Shown here piece by piece: positions 33,349 to 41,672 of a DNA stretch of 64,000 nt. The stretch is from Xenophilus sp. E41 (GTDB lineage Bacteria > Pseudomonadota > Gammaproteobacteria > Burkholderiales > Burkholderiaceae_C). The stretch spans positions 1-64,000 of the forward strand of contig NZ_QPIB01000001.1 of assembly GCF_003671765.1 (NCBI RefSeq), given 5' to 3'. Every line of letters begins with the position of its first letter. The stretch's first letter is position 1. A model generated the notes under the pieces. That model was not told where the DNA came from, did not search any database, and was given only the letters and a program-made list of their open reading frames with translations. Made by a program: the position numbers and the translations under genes.

Positions 33349-34155
33349 ATGACCCGCCGCTTTGTCGACCTGTCCATCTATCTGGAAAACGGTGTCCTGA
33401 GCGACCCGCCTGCGTTCGCGCCGCACATCGACTACGTGACGCACGAGGACTCACCGGAGCAGATCGCCGCGTTCTTCCCCGGGCTTCGCAAGGGCGATCT
33501 GCCCGATGGCGAAGGCTGGGCGGCGGAAACCGTCCGGCTCTCGACGCACAACGGCACGCATCTCGATGCACCGTATCACTTCCACAGCACGATGAACAAG
33601 GCGCTGGGCGAGCCGCAGCGCTCCACGACCATCGACGAGGTGCCTCTGGAGTGGTGCTTCCAGCCTGGTGTGAAGCTGGACTTTCGGCATTTGCCGGACG
33701 GCCACGTCGTGACCGCGAGGGAGATCGAAGAGGAGCTTGCGCGCATCCAACACACCCTCGCGCCCCTCGAGATCGTGGTGGTCAACACGCGCGCGGGCAC
33801 GAAGTACGGCGACCCGGACTATGTCTCGTCGGGCTGCGGCATCGGCTATGAGGCGACGATGTACCTGCTGGAGCGCGGCGTCCGGCTCACCGGCACCGAT
33901 GCCTGGAGCTGGGACGCGCCTTTCGTGCATACGGCCAAGAAGTACGAGGCCACGCGCGACGCGTCTCTAATCTGGGAAGGTCACAAGGCGGGTCGAGATA
34001 TCGGCTACTGCCACCTCGAGAAGCTTCACAACCTCGAGGCGCTGCCAGCGACCGGGTTCTTCATCAGCTGCTTTCCGCACAAGATCCGCGGCGCGTCGGC
34101 CGGCTGGACGCGCGCGGTTGCCATCTTCGACGCTGCCTTGCAGGCCAGCCATTGA
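33349..34155 (+). CDS. Cyclase-family metal-dependent hydrolase (kynurenine formamidase-like)
   Basis: The 268-residue protein has the family metal motif HNGTHLDAPYHF (His67, His71, Asp73, His77) and later TGTDAWSWDAPF and a His/Glu segment (GYCHLEKLHNLEAL). Members hydrolyse amides such as N-formylkynurenine or act in isatin and polyketide-like ring opening. The start ATG lies one base after the Bug stop, with no room for its own strong ribosome site, so translation is coupled. In this operon an amide or lactone/lactam ring-opening step is the most likely role. Confidence 0.88.
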   Translation: MTRRFVDLSIYLENGVLSDPPAFAPHIDYVTHEDSPEQIAAFFPGLRKGDLPDGEGWAAETVRLSTHNGTHLDAPYHFHSTMNKALGEPQRSTTIDEVPLEWCFQPGVKLDFRHLPDGHVVTAREIEEELARIQHTLAPLEIVVVNTRAGTKYGDPDYVSSGCGIGYEATMYLLERGVRLTGTDAWSWDAPFVHTAKKYEATRDASLIWEGHKAGRDIGYCHLEKLHNLEALPATGFFISCFPHKIRGASAGWTRAVAIFDAALQASH

Positions 34156-34163
34156 CCGCTTCC

Positions 34164-35495
34164 ATGCTCAACTTCACCCATGATCCGGCGACGAAGAGCT
34201 GGGTGCCCGGCGCCCAGTCGCCTGGGTGCGACTTCACGCTTCAGAATCTTCCGCTCGGCGTATTCGTACCCGAAGGTCGCGACCCGCACCCTCGTGGTGG
34301 GATCGCCATCGGGGACCAAGTGATCGACCTGGCTTGTCTGGCGGCGAGCGGGCTGCTGGCTGAACCGGCGGCCGCGGCATGTCGGGTGGCGGCCGACTCG
34401 ACCCTCAACGCTTTCATGGCGATGGGAAAGGCGAGCTGGCAAGCGCTCCGACATGAGGTCTTCAAGCTTCTGTCATCCGGCGCGGATGGGAAAACGCAGG
34501 AGCAGGTGCGCGGCTGCATGTTGCCGCTGAGCCGGGCCACCATGAAGATGCCGGTCGACGTACGCAACTACACCGACTTTTACACATCGCTGCATCATGC
34601 GGTCAACGTGGGCCGAGTGATGGGCCGCGAGAACCCGCTCACCCGCAACTTCCAGTGGCTGCCGATCGCCTACCACGGCCGAGCATCGAGCATTGTGGTG
34701 AGCGGCACCGGATTTCGCCGACCCAACGGCCAGTCCACAGCGGCAGACCGCGCACCTCCGGCGTTTGGCCCCTGCCAGAAGCTCGACTTTGAACTCGAGA
34801 TGGGCTTCTTCGTCGGTCCAGGAAGCACTCTGGGAGAGCCGGTACCGCTCTCGCAGGCGCGAGACCGGATCTTCGGCATGTGCCTGCTGAACGACTGGTC
34901 GGCACGTGACCACCAGTTCTGGGAGATGGACCCGCTCGGCCCTTTTCTCGGCAAGAACTTCTGCACCAGCATATCGCCCTGGATCGTCTCCATGGAGGCG
35001 CTGGAGCCCTATCGGGTTGCCTTCGACCGCCCCGCCGGTGACCCGCAGCCGCTGCCCTATCTGGAGGATGCCGCCGACCGCGCCAGCGGGAGCCTGGACG
35101 TGCAGCTGGAGGTCTCTTTGCAGTCTCGGCGGCATCGTGCGCTAAACGTCCCTGGCGACCGGATCACGGCCACCAGCTTCCGTCACCAATACTGGACCGT
35201 TGCGCAGATGCTGACGCAGCACACCATCGGCGGTTGCGATCTGCGCAGCGGCGACCTGATGGGAACCGGCACGATCTCCGGCCCCACGCCCGACCAAGCG
35301 GGCGCGATGGTGGAACTGAGTCGGGGCGGCGCGCGATCCGTGCCGCTTCCCGGCACCGGCGAGATGCGGACGTTCCTGGAGGATGGCGACAGCGTGACCA
35401 TCAAGGGTTGGTGCGAACGGCCCGGATTCGCGCGCGTGGGTTTTGGTGAGTGCCGTGGCGAGGTCTTGCCGGCACTCGATCTCGGTGTTTCGTGA
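34164..35495 (+). CDS. Fumarylacetoacetase (FAH) family C-C bond hydrolase
   Basis: The 443-residue protein aligns over its length with true fumarylacetoacetases. It has the SH3-like N-terminal part, DFYTSLHHAVNVG with Asp138 (metal) and His145 (catalytic), YHGRASSIVVSGTGFRRPNG, LDFELEMGFFVGPG (Glu210, Glu212) and NDWSARD (Asp244). The next segment reads HQFWEMDPLGPFLGK, where typical enzymes have IQKWEYVPLGPF, so the substrate-contacting Tyr is Met255 here. The canonical enzyme splits fumarylacetoacetate at the end of tyrosine and homogentisate breakdown. No homogentisate dioxygenase or isomerase gene is present here, so another 3,5-dioxo acid may be the substrate. It starts eight bases after the cyclase gene. 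Confidence 0.88.
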   Translation: MLNFTHDPATKSWVPGAQSPGCDFTLQNLPLGVFVPEGRDPHPRGGIAIGDQVIDLACLAASGLLAEPAAAACRVAADSTLNAFMAMGKASWQALRHEVFKLLSSGADGKTQEQVRGCMLPLSRATMKMPVDVRNYTDFYTSLHHAVNVGRVMGRENPLTRNFQWLPIAYHGRASSIVVSGTGFRRPNGQSTAADRAPPAFGPCQKLDFELEMGFFVGPGSTLGEPVPLSQARDRIFGMCLLNDWSARDHQFWEMDPLGPFLGKNFCTSISPWIVSMEALEPYRVAFDRPAGDPQPLPYLEDAADRASGSLDVQLEVSLQSRRHRALNVPGDRITATSFRHQYWTVAQMLTQHTIGGCDLRSGDLMGTGTISGPTPDQAGAMVELSRGGARSVPLPGTGEMRTFLEDGDSVTIKGWCERPGFARVGFGECRGEVLPALDLGVS

Positions 35496-35504
35496 GCTAG
35501 ACCT

Positions 35505-37166
35505 ATGGCATCGATCTTCGACGACGACCTTCCGCAAAACCCTGCTAATCACACGCCACTGACGCCGATCGTATTTCTTGAACGGTCCGCGCAGGTCTAT
35601 CCGCAGCGACTCGCCATTGTCCATGGTCCCGTGCAGCGCACCTGGGCGCAGACCTACGATCGATGCAGGCGACTCGCCAGCGCGCTGCGGCGACGGGGGA
35701 TCGGGCGCAACGACACCGTGGCCGTCATGTTGCCCAACACACCTGCGATGGTCGAGGCGCACTTCTTCGTGCCGATGGCCGGCGGCGTCCTCAACACGCT
35801 GAACACACGGCTCGACGCGGCAAGCATTGCCTTCATGCTCGATCACGGCGAGGCAAAGGCCGTCATCGTCGACCCGGAGTTCGCAACGGTGATGGGCGAA
35901 GCGCTGCGACTGCGCGCCAGCCAGGACCGGCTGCTCGTCATTGACGCGGAGGATCCACTGTTCGAGGGACCTGGCGAGCGCGTCGGCGGCCTGACGTACG
36001 AAGCGCTGCTGTGCGAGGGCGATCCGGCCGATGCGTGGCCGCTGCCGCAGGACGAGTGGGACGCGATAGCCCTCAATTACACGAGCGGAACCACCGGAAA
36101 TCCCAAGGGAGTGGTCTATCACCACCGCGGCGCCGCCGTGAACGCGATCTCCAACGTCCTCGAGTGGGACATGCCCAAGCACCCCGTCTTCCTGTGGACG
36201 CTGCCGATGTTCCATTGCAACGGATGGTGCTTTCCTTGGACCGTGGCCGCGCGGGCCGGCGTCAACGTCTGCATGCGCCGTGTCGAAGCCAGGGCGATCG
36301 TCGATGCGATCGCGCGCCACGGAGTCACCCACTACTGCGGTGCGCCCGTCGTCCACAACCTGCTTGTGAACGCTCCTCAGGATCTGCTGCAGGGACTGCC
36401 GCGCGGCGTTAAGGCCATGGTGGCGGGCGCAGCGCCGCCCGCTTCGATGATCGAAGGCATGGAACGCCTGGGCTTCGACCTGACCCATGTATACGGGCTC
36501 ACCGAGGTTTACGGTCCGGCGACTGTATGTGCCAAGCACGAAAGCTGGGAAGAGGTCGACATCGCCGAACGAGCGATGCTGAACGGTCGGCAAGGGGTGC
36601 GCTACCACCTGCAGCAGGCAGCGACCGTGGTCGACCCGTCGACTATGAAGCCCGTGCCTGCGGACGGGCAGACGATCGGCGAAGTGATGTTCCGAGGAAA
36701 CATCATGATGAAGGGATACCTGAAGAACCGGACGGCCACGCAGGAGGCATTCGCCGGTGGTTGGTTCCACACCGGCGACCTCGCGGTTCAGTGTCCCGAC
36801 GGATACATCAGGATCAGGGACCGAAGCAAAGACGTCATCATCTCCGGCGGCGAGAACATTTCATCCATCGAGGTGGAAGACGTGCTCTATCGGCACCCCG
36901 ATGTCCTGGCGGCCGCAGTGGTTGCCAGACCAGACCAGAAGTGGGGCGAGACGCCCTGCGCGTTCGTTGAAGTCAAACCGGGTGCACGGCCGACGCAGTC
37001 CGACATCGTGGAGCATTGTCGCAAGCACCTAGCTGCATTCAAAGTGCCGCGGACTGTGATCTTTGGCGAATTGCCCAAGACGTCGACCGGCAAGATCCAG
37101 AAATTCGAGCTGCGTTCCAGGGCAGGTTCGGTTGCGGCAATCACCGCGTCGGAGGCGAAATCATGA
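35505..37166 (+). CDS. AMP-forming acyl-CoA synthetase (ligase)
   Basis: The 553-residue enzyme has the adenylate P-loop YTSGTTGNPKG (192-202), LPMFHCNGWCFPW, the A5 motif VYGLTEVYGPAT, GWFHTGDL, the hinge DRSKDVIISGGENISS and the catalytic lysine in PKTSTGKIQK near the C-terminus. All motifs are complete. It most resembles the medium/short-chain and 3-methylmercaptopropionate-type ligases by the HCNGWCFPW segment. It should activate a carboxylic acid released by the upstream hydrolases to its CoA ester. It starts nine bases after the FAH gene. Confidence 0.92.
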   Translation: MASIFDDDLPQNPANHTPLTPIVFLERSAQVYPQRLAIVHGPVQRTWAQTYDRCRRLASALRRRGIGRNDTVAVMLPNTPAMVEAHFFVPMAGGVLNTLNTRLDAASIAFMLDHGEAKAVIVDPEFATVMGEALRLRASQDRLLVIDAEDPLFEGPGERVGGLTYEALLCEGDPADAWPLPQDEWDAIALNYTSGTTGNPKGVVYHHRGAAVNAISNVLEWDMPKHPVFLWTLPMFHCNGWCFPWTVAARAGVNVCMRRVEARAIVDAIARHGVTHYCGAPVVHNLLVNAPQDLLQGLPRGVKAMVAGAAPPASMIEGMERLGFDLTHVYGLTEVYGPATVCAKHESWEEVDIAERAMLNGRQGVRYHLQQAATVVDPSTMKPVPADGQTIGEVMFRGNIMMKGYLKNRTATQEAFAGGWFHTGDLAVQCPDGYIRIRDRSKDVIISGGENISSIEVEDVLYRHPDVLAAAVVARPDQKWGETPCAFVEVKPGARPTQSDIVEHCRKHLAAFKVPRTVIFGELPKTSTGKIQKFELRSRAGSVAAITASEAKS

Positions 37167-37227
37167 AGTACCTTGACCCATCCGCCGGGCGGGCTTGGGC
37201 AATTGGCCGTCAGCTGGCAGCAAGCAC

Positions 37228-38328
37228 ATGACTCCATCGCTGCCCTTCCAAGCGCTTGACACTTCGATGTTCGAGCGTGCCCAGCGTCTGCTCGACGACG
37301 ACTGGCTGAGCAAGGATGTCGATCTGGCGCCGGTCCTTCCGATGGTGTTGGCACGTGGCGTCGGCCAGGACTGGCACAAGGCCGGAACCTTTCGCCATCA
37401 TCTGGTTGGCGTGGCGCGCACGCTTGCCCAATGGCAGCAGCCGCCAGACGTGAGGTTGCTGGGGCTTTTGCACAGCGTGTACGGCAACGCCTTCGTCGAC
37501 CTGGTCAAGTTCGACGCCGGGACCGAGCGAGGCCGATTGCGCGAGCAGGTCGGCGACTCGGCCGAGCACCTGGTCTACCTCTTCTGCACCGCCAGTCGTG
37601 CGCAGTTCACGCAGCGCGTGTTGGATGGCGAGATCGATACGGACGGCGGCGTGACTGTCGAGCGCATCGGCAAGACCCAGGGGACCGTGCGCCTGAGCGC
37701 TTACGAGGTGGCAGCGTTCATCGTTGTCACCATGGCCGACTTCATGGAGCAATGGTTCAGCTGGCAGGACGACATTTTCTCGGGCTTCCCGCAGGTGGTC
37801 GCTCGGCCGCAGGCCGAGCACTGGATGGCATCGCTATGGCCAGGGCCGATGCGACCAAGCGCGCGCGTCGTCTGCCAGGTCTCCCGGCTCGGCGCGGCAT
37901 TGATGCATCCGGCGCTTCGTGACCTATTGCCGCTTCCGCCGGTGTTCGGCGGCTGCAAGCAGATATTGACAGCGGCCGACGACGCAGCGGCCACGTCGCT
38001 TTATTGGTCGGTGATCCAACAGGACCAGCCGCTGGTACAAACCGACGCGGCTGTCGCAGTGCTGGAGCAGGCCGTGCGCCACAACCCCTGGGTCGGGGAA
38101 CCTCAGATGGTGCTCGCGCAACTGTATTTGTCAGGCGGCCGGCGCGATGAAGCGCGCATGGCCGCGGAGAGTGCACTGCAGCTGTTGAGCCAGTGGGGCA
38201 ATGCGTGGGACAAACGCGTGCAATGGGAAGGATGGGTGGCCTGGACGCGCATCTTGCTGCAATCGGCCACCCATGACTCCTGGCCCGAGCGCCTTGACAA
38301 GCTGAACAACCTGGCGCTGCGGGGTTGA
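37228..38328 (+). CDS. DUF6817-like (HD-type) protein with a TPR-like C-terminal tail
   Basis: The product is about 366 residues. The N-terminal part has HKAGTFRHHLVGVARTLAQW and LLGLLHSVYGN, the histidine pattern of the DUF6817 group, a distant HD-like metal fold of unknown function. The C-terminal third looks like helical repeats (AVAVLEQAVRHNPWVGEPQM; QLYLSGGRRDEARMAAESAL), similar to TPR units. The start is uncertain. The ATG at 37228 lacks a good ribosome site, and an in-frame TTG at 37195 is possible. It is the last gene on the island's plus strand, 61 bases after the ligase. The role in the pathway is unknown. Confidence 0.65.
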   Translation: MTPSLPFQALDTSMFERAQRLLDDDWLSKDVDLAPVLPMVLARGVGQDWHKAGTFRHHLVGVARTLAQWQQPPDVRLLGLLHSVYGNAFVDLVKFDAGTERGRLREQVGDSAEHLVYLFCTASRAQFTQRVLDGEIDTDGGVTVERIGKTQGTVRLSAYEVAAFIVVTMADFMEQWFSWQDDIFSGFPQVVARPQAEHWMASLWPGPMRPSARVVCQVSRLGAALMHPALRDLLPLPPVFGGCKQILTAADDAAATSLYWSVIQQDQPLVQTDAAVAVLEQAVRHNPWVGEPQMVLAQLYLSGGRRDEARMAAESALQLLSQWGNAWDKRVQWEGWVAWTRILLQSATHDSWPERLDKLNNLALRG

Positions 38329-38604
38329 CAGCGACGGCCGCGGGCCGGATCAAGCCGCCACCGATAGGTCGACTTTCAATGACTGATTGCGGCCGAGAGT
38401 GGGCGTTCGAGAGGATTTCCCCAACGGCACTTTTCGCTGCAAAGCGGCCTGCTACCCAAACGTCGCGCGGACAGTGCGGGAGCGACTATCTTGGCCGGGC
38501 CAGCTGCACATGCGGACCCAACCGATTTGCTTGGCGCGCGGTGCAACGTCGACAACAGGCGCTTGCTGCCTTCACCCTGCCCGGCCCCGCCCCACCGACG
38601 CGCG
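38329..38604. other. Gene-free gap at the right edge of the island
   Basis: These 276 bases between convergent genes have no supported gene. The segment from TGACTGATTGCGGCCGAGAG to TTTTCGCTGCAAAGCGGCC resembles decayed intergenic sequence seen repeatedly in Burkholderiales, but I cannot name it. No transposon end was found. Confidence 0.4.
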
Positions 38605-40614
38605 TCATGGCACGTAGCGCTCCACCGAAGCGAGCTCGTTGCCGCCGGCTGAATCTCCAGAGATGACCAGCACGCTGCGGTCATCGAGCAGCACCGCCGT
38701 CGCGCGCGACCGCGCGGTCGACATCGGTGCGGCAGCGGTCCAGACGTTGACGTCGGGGTTGTAGATCTCCGCCGTGCCGAGGCCCACCCCACCGGCCACC
38801 AAGACCCGTCCGTCCGCCAGGAGCGTGATGGTGGGCAGGGGGCGTGCGACGCTGCTGAAGATCGTGCTCGTGGTGAAAGTCCTTCCGTCGGGCGAGAACC
38901 GGAGCGCGGTGGTGCTGACGTCCGACATCGCCAGCGCGCCGCCGTCCGCGAGCGGCGTGGAGATGTAGACGTTGCCCGCGGGAACGGCCCCCACCACCGG
39001 TGTCGAGCTTCCGCTGTCGGCCACAGGGAACAGCTCGGCAGAAGTCAACTGCGAGAAGCCGCTTGCGCCGCCCACACCGCCGACCAGCAGCACGGCGTTT
39101 CCGCCGTCCACGAGCTGGGCGCCATGCTGGCCGCGTGGCACCGACATCGGGGTGGCCATGAGCGTCCAGGTGCCGTTCAGCGGGTCATACAACTCGCCTG
39201 TCTGCAGGAAGGTCACGGGCGATCCCGCCCGGTACCCACCGAGCACCAGCAACCTGCCGTCGGGCAGCAGCGTGGCGGAGTGCCGCGTGCGTGCCGTGCT
39301 CATGCTGCCGGTAGCCGACCACGTGTTGGTCGCCGGATCGTAGATCTCTGCGCTCGCCAGCGACGCATTGATCGATCGGTCGCCTCCCACCACCAGCACC
39401 CGGCCATCCTTCAACACGGTGGCCGATGGATCGGAGCGGGCCGCCAGCATCGGCGCGCCGGTTGTCCAGCTGTCGGTGGCGGGGTCGTAGAGATCTGCCT
39501 GATTGGTGTAGCCGCTTGCAGCCGACACGCCGCCGACCACCAGCACCTTGCCGTCAGCGAGCTTCACCGCGGCGGAATAGTGCCGGGCCAGGGGGATGGA
39601 CGCAGCGGCCGTCCAGGTGCCTCTGGCGGTCACGGCGATCCTGAGCTGCGTCTGCACGGAGCCGGCCGCGTTGCTCGCGGTGACGGTGTAGGCGGCCTGC
39701 GACTGGACCGTGGCCGCAGTCCCGGTGATCGCTCCGGTCGTTTGGTTGATGCTCAGGCCGGCAGGCAGGGCTGGCGCGATCGTGAACGACGACGCGGGGC
39801 CCCCCGTCACCTGCGCCACGTTGGGAGTGATGGGCTCCGTGGTGACGTAGAGGGCAGCAAGCGTGGCGTAGCTGATGCTTGCCGGCGCCACGACGGCTGG
39901 CGCCACGCTCAACCGCAGCGTCACGGTGGTCGACCCGGCAGCGTTGGTGCCGGTGACCAGGTAGTCGGCCGCCGCGGCTTCCGCGGTGGGCGTGCCGCTG
40001 ATGACGCCAGTGATTGCGTCGAGCGAAAGTCCCACGGGCAACGCCGGCACGACAGCGTATGCAGTGACCGGGCCGCCGCTGCTGCTGGGCGCATTGGCAA
40101 CAATGGCCTGCCCGACGGTGTAGATGGGGGCGAGATCCCGGTAGCTCAGGCCTGCGGGCGCCGCCGGCGTCCGCCGGACTTCGATGACCACGCGCGCGGT
40201 GGCTGCGCCGCCGGCATTGGTGGCGGTGACCGTGTAGACGGCAGAGGAAGCCAGGGCGGTGGGCGTGCCGCTGATGATGCCGGTGCCAGCGTCGAACAGG
40301 AGCCCTGCAGGAAGCGCGGGTTCAACGGCAAAGCGCTCGGCCGCACCACCGCTGGCACTGGGCGTGTTGGGCACGATGGGCTGGCCGAGCTCGTAGACCG
40401 CCGTTGTCATGGCGTAGCTGAGGCCCGAGGGCGGCTGCACCGCTGGCGTCTCCGGCGCAGCGACACCCGGGCCGAATCCCACGAAGGAGCCGCCGCCGGA
40501 GCCACCGCCCCCGCACGCCGACAGGATCGCGCCCCATAGCAAGATCAGGAAGCAAGCCCGGAAAGGGGCAAGGCGAAGGGCAACTCGACGCGAAAGGGCA
40601 GGCCGAAGATGCAT
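38605..40614 (-). CDS. Kelch-repeat lipoprotein with Ig-like (putative Ig, PIG) domains
   Basis: The 669-residue product has a lipoprotein signal (FLILLWGAILSAC, lipid Cys34) and a Gly/Ser linker. Three Ig-like repeats of about 88 residues follow, each with LSY, a Y..G..I..N segment, PALPAGL and G.ISGTPTA...A.YTVTATNA. About five Kelch motifs come last (for example KVLVVGGVS...YDPATDSW, RVLVVGGDR...YDPATNTW), forming a probable beta-propeller. This combination is common in surface lipoproteins that bind glycans or other proteins. The ATG at 40612-40614 places the signal correctly. A longer upstream frame is unlikely. It lies 273 bases downstream of a two-component system on the same strand. 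Confidence 0.85.
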   Translation of the reverse strand: MHLRPALSRRVALRLAPFRACFLILLWGAILSACGGGGSGGGSFVGFGPGVAAPETPAVQPPSGLSYAMTTAVYELGQPIVPNTPSASGGAAERFAVEPALPAGLLFDAGTGIISGTPTALASSAVYTVTATNAGGAATARVVIEVRRTPAAPAGLSYRDLAPIYTVGQAIVANAPSSSGGPVTAYAVVPALPVGLSLDAITGVISGTPTAEAAAADYLVTGTNAAGSTTVTLRLSVAPAVVAPASISYATLAALYVTTEPITPNVAQVTGGPASSFTIAPALPAGLSINQTTGAITGTAATVQSQAAYTVTASNAAGSVQTQLRIAVTARGTWTAAASIPLARHYSAAVKLADGKVLVVGGVSAASGYTNQADLYDPATDSWTTGAPMLAARSDPSATVLKDGRVLVVGGDRSINASLASAEIYDPATNTWSATGSMSTARTRHSATLLPDGRLLVLGGYRAGSPVTFLQTGELYDPLNGTWTLMATPMSVPRGQHGAQLVDGGNAVLLVGGVGGASGFSQLTSAELFPVADSGSSTPVVGAVPAGNVYISTPLADGGALAMSDVSTTALRFSPDGRTFTTSTIFSSVARPLPTITLLADGRVLVAGGVGLGTAEIYNPDVNVWTAAAPMSTARSRATAVLLDDRSVLVISGDSAGGNELASVERYVP

Positions 40615-40887
40615 GGTGCGAGAAACTCCTCGGTCGTGCTCGGGTGGTCGTATCGGTCCACCAACGAGGCCCGAGACGGGTGGGGCTGCGTCGGGAGGGG
40701 GAACGCGCAGAACGCATGCGCGAAGACGCTTACGTCGACGATCCTGTGCGTGCTGCGGAATGTAACACGCATGATACATCTGAGGCCCAGTGGCCCGCGT
40801 CGATGGCGGTCATGGTCCACAAGGTTCAAGCCGCATCTCCTTTGCATCTCCTTTGCCGAAGATGGAGGCACTGGTCGGGTAGAGCAG

Positions 40888-41640
40888 CTACTCGGCATCC
40901 GGCGTCTGCACCTGCACCGAAAACACGTACCCCTCGCTGCGCACCGTCTTGATGTAGCGCGGTTCGCGGGCGTCGTCGCGCAGGCACTTGCGCAGGCGGC
41001 TCACCATCAAGTCGATGGAACGCTCGAAGAGCTCGGCCTCGCGGCCCTGGGTGATGGTGAGGATCTGGTCGCGGTTGAGCACCTTCTGCGGGTGGTCGAG
41101 GAAGACGCGCAACAGCCGGTATTCGGCACCGCTGAGCGACACCACCACACCGTCCGCGTCCAGCAGGTGCCGTTCGACGGTGTCGAGTCGCCAGTCGCCG
41201 AAGTGCAGCCAGCGCGCCTCGTCGTCGCTGCTGCGCAGGTTGGGCGGCAGCATGCGCGTGCGCCGCAGCACGGCACGCAGGCGGGCCAGCAGCTCGCGCG
41301 CTGCAAAGGGCTTGGGCAGGTAGTCGTCGGCGCCCATTTCCAGGCCCAGGATGCGGTCGGCCTCGTCGCCACGCGCGGTGAGCATCAGGATGGGCAGCGC
41401 CTTGTGCTTGCCGGCGCGGAGGTCGCGGCACAGGGTCAGGCCGTCTTCGCCGGGCAGCATCAGGTCGAGGATCACCAGGTCGAAAGGGCCCGACTGCTCC
41501 AGCGCGATGCGCATGCGGCGGCCGGTGGGCACGGCCGTGACGCGCAGGCCGTTCTTCACCAGGTAGGCGCTGATGAGCTCGCGGATCTCGCGGTCGTCGT
41601 CGACCAGCAGGATGTGATCACCGGCGGGTGCGGCAGACAT
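40888..41640 (-). CDS. OmpR-family response regulator
   Basis: The 250-residue protein has a receiver domain with the acidic pair in LLVDDDREI, the phosphorylated Asp59 in VILDLMLPG, and Lys in DDYLPKPF. A winged helix-turn-helix output domain follows (VVVSLSGAEYRLLRVFLDH; IDLMVSRLRKCLRDD; IKTVRSEGYVFSV). The gene follows its histidine kinase by 32 bases on the same strand and forms a two-component pair with it. The output domain is the OmpR/RstA/CpxR type. The target genes are unknown; the Kelch lipoprotein downstream is a candidate. Confidence 0.94.
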   Translation of the reverse strand: MSAAPAGDHILLVDDDREIRELISAYLVKNGLRVTAVPTGRRMRIALEQSGPFDLVILDLMLPGEDGLTLCRDLRAGKHKALPILMLTARGDEADRILGLEMGADDYLPKPFAARELLARLRAVLRRTRMLPPNLRSSDDEARWLHFGDWRLDTVERHLLDADGVVVSLSGAEYRLLRVFLDHPQKVLNRDQILTITQGREAELFERSIDLMVSRLRKCLRDDAREPRYIKTVRSEGYVFSVQVQTPDAE

Positions 41641-41672
41641 GGGCGTTCTCTTCCTTTTTTCTTTGGCGTTGC

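Noticed and set aside
37163-37231. A 22-codon open frame overlapping the ligase stop
   Set aside because: It starts with ATG at an overlap but encodes no recognisable peptide and ends inside the next gene's start region. It is probably chance.
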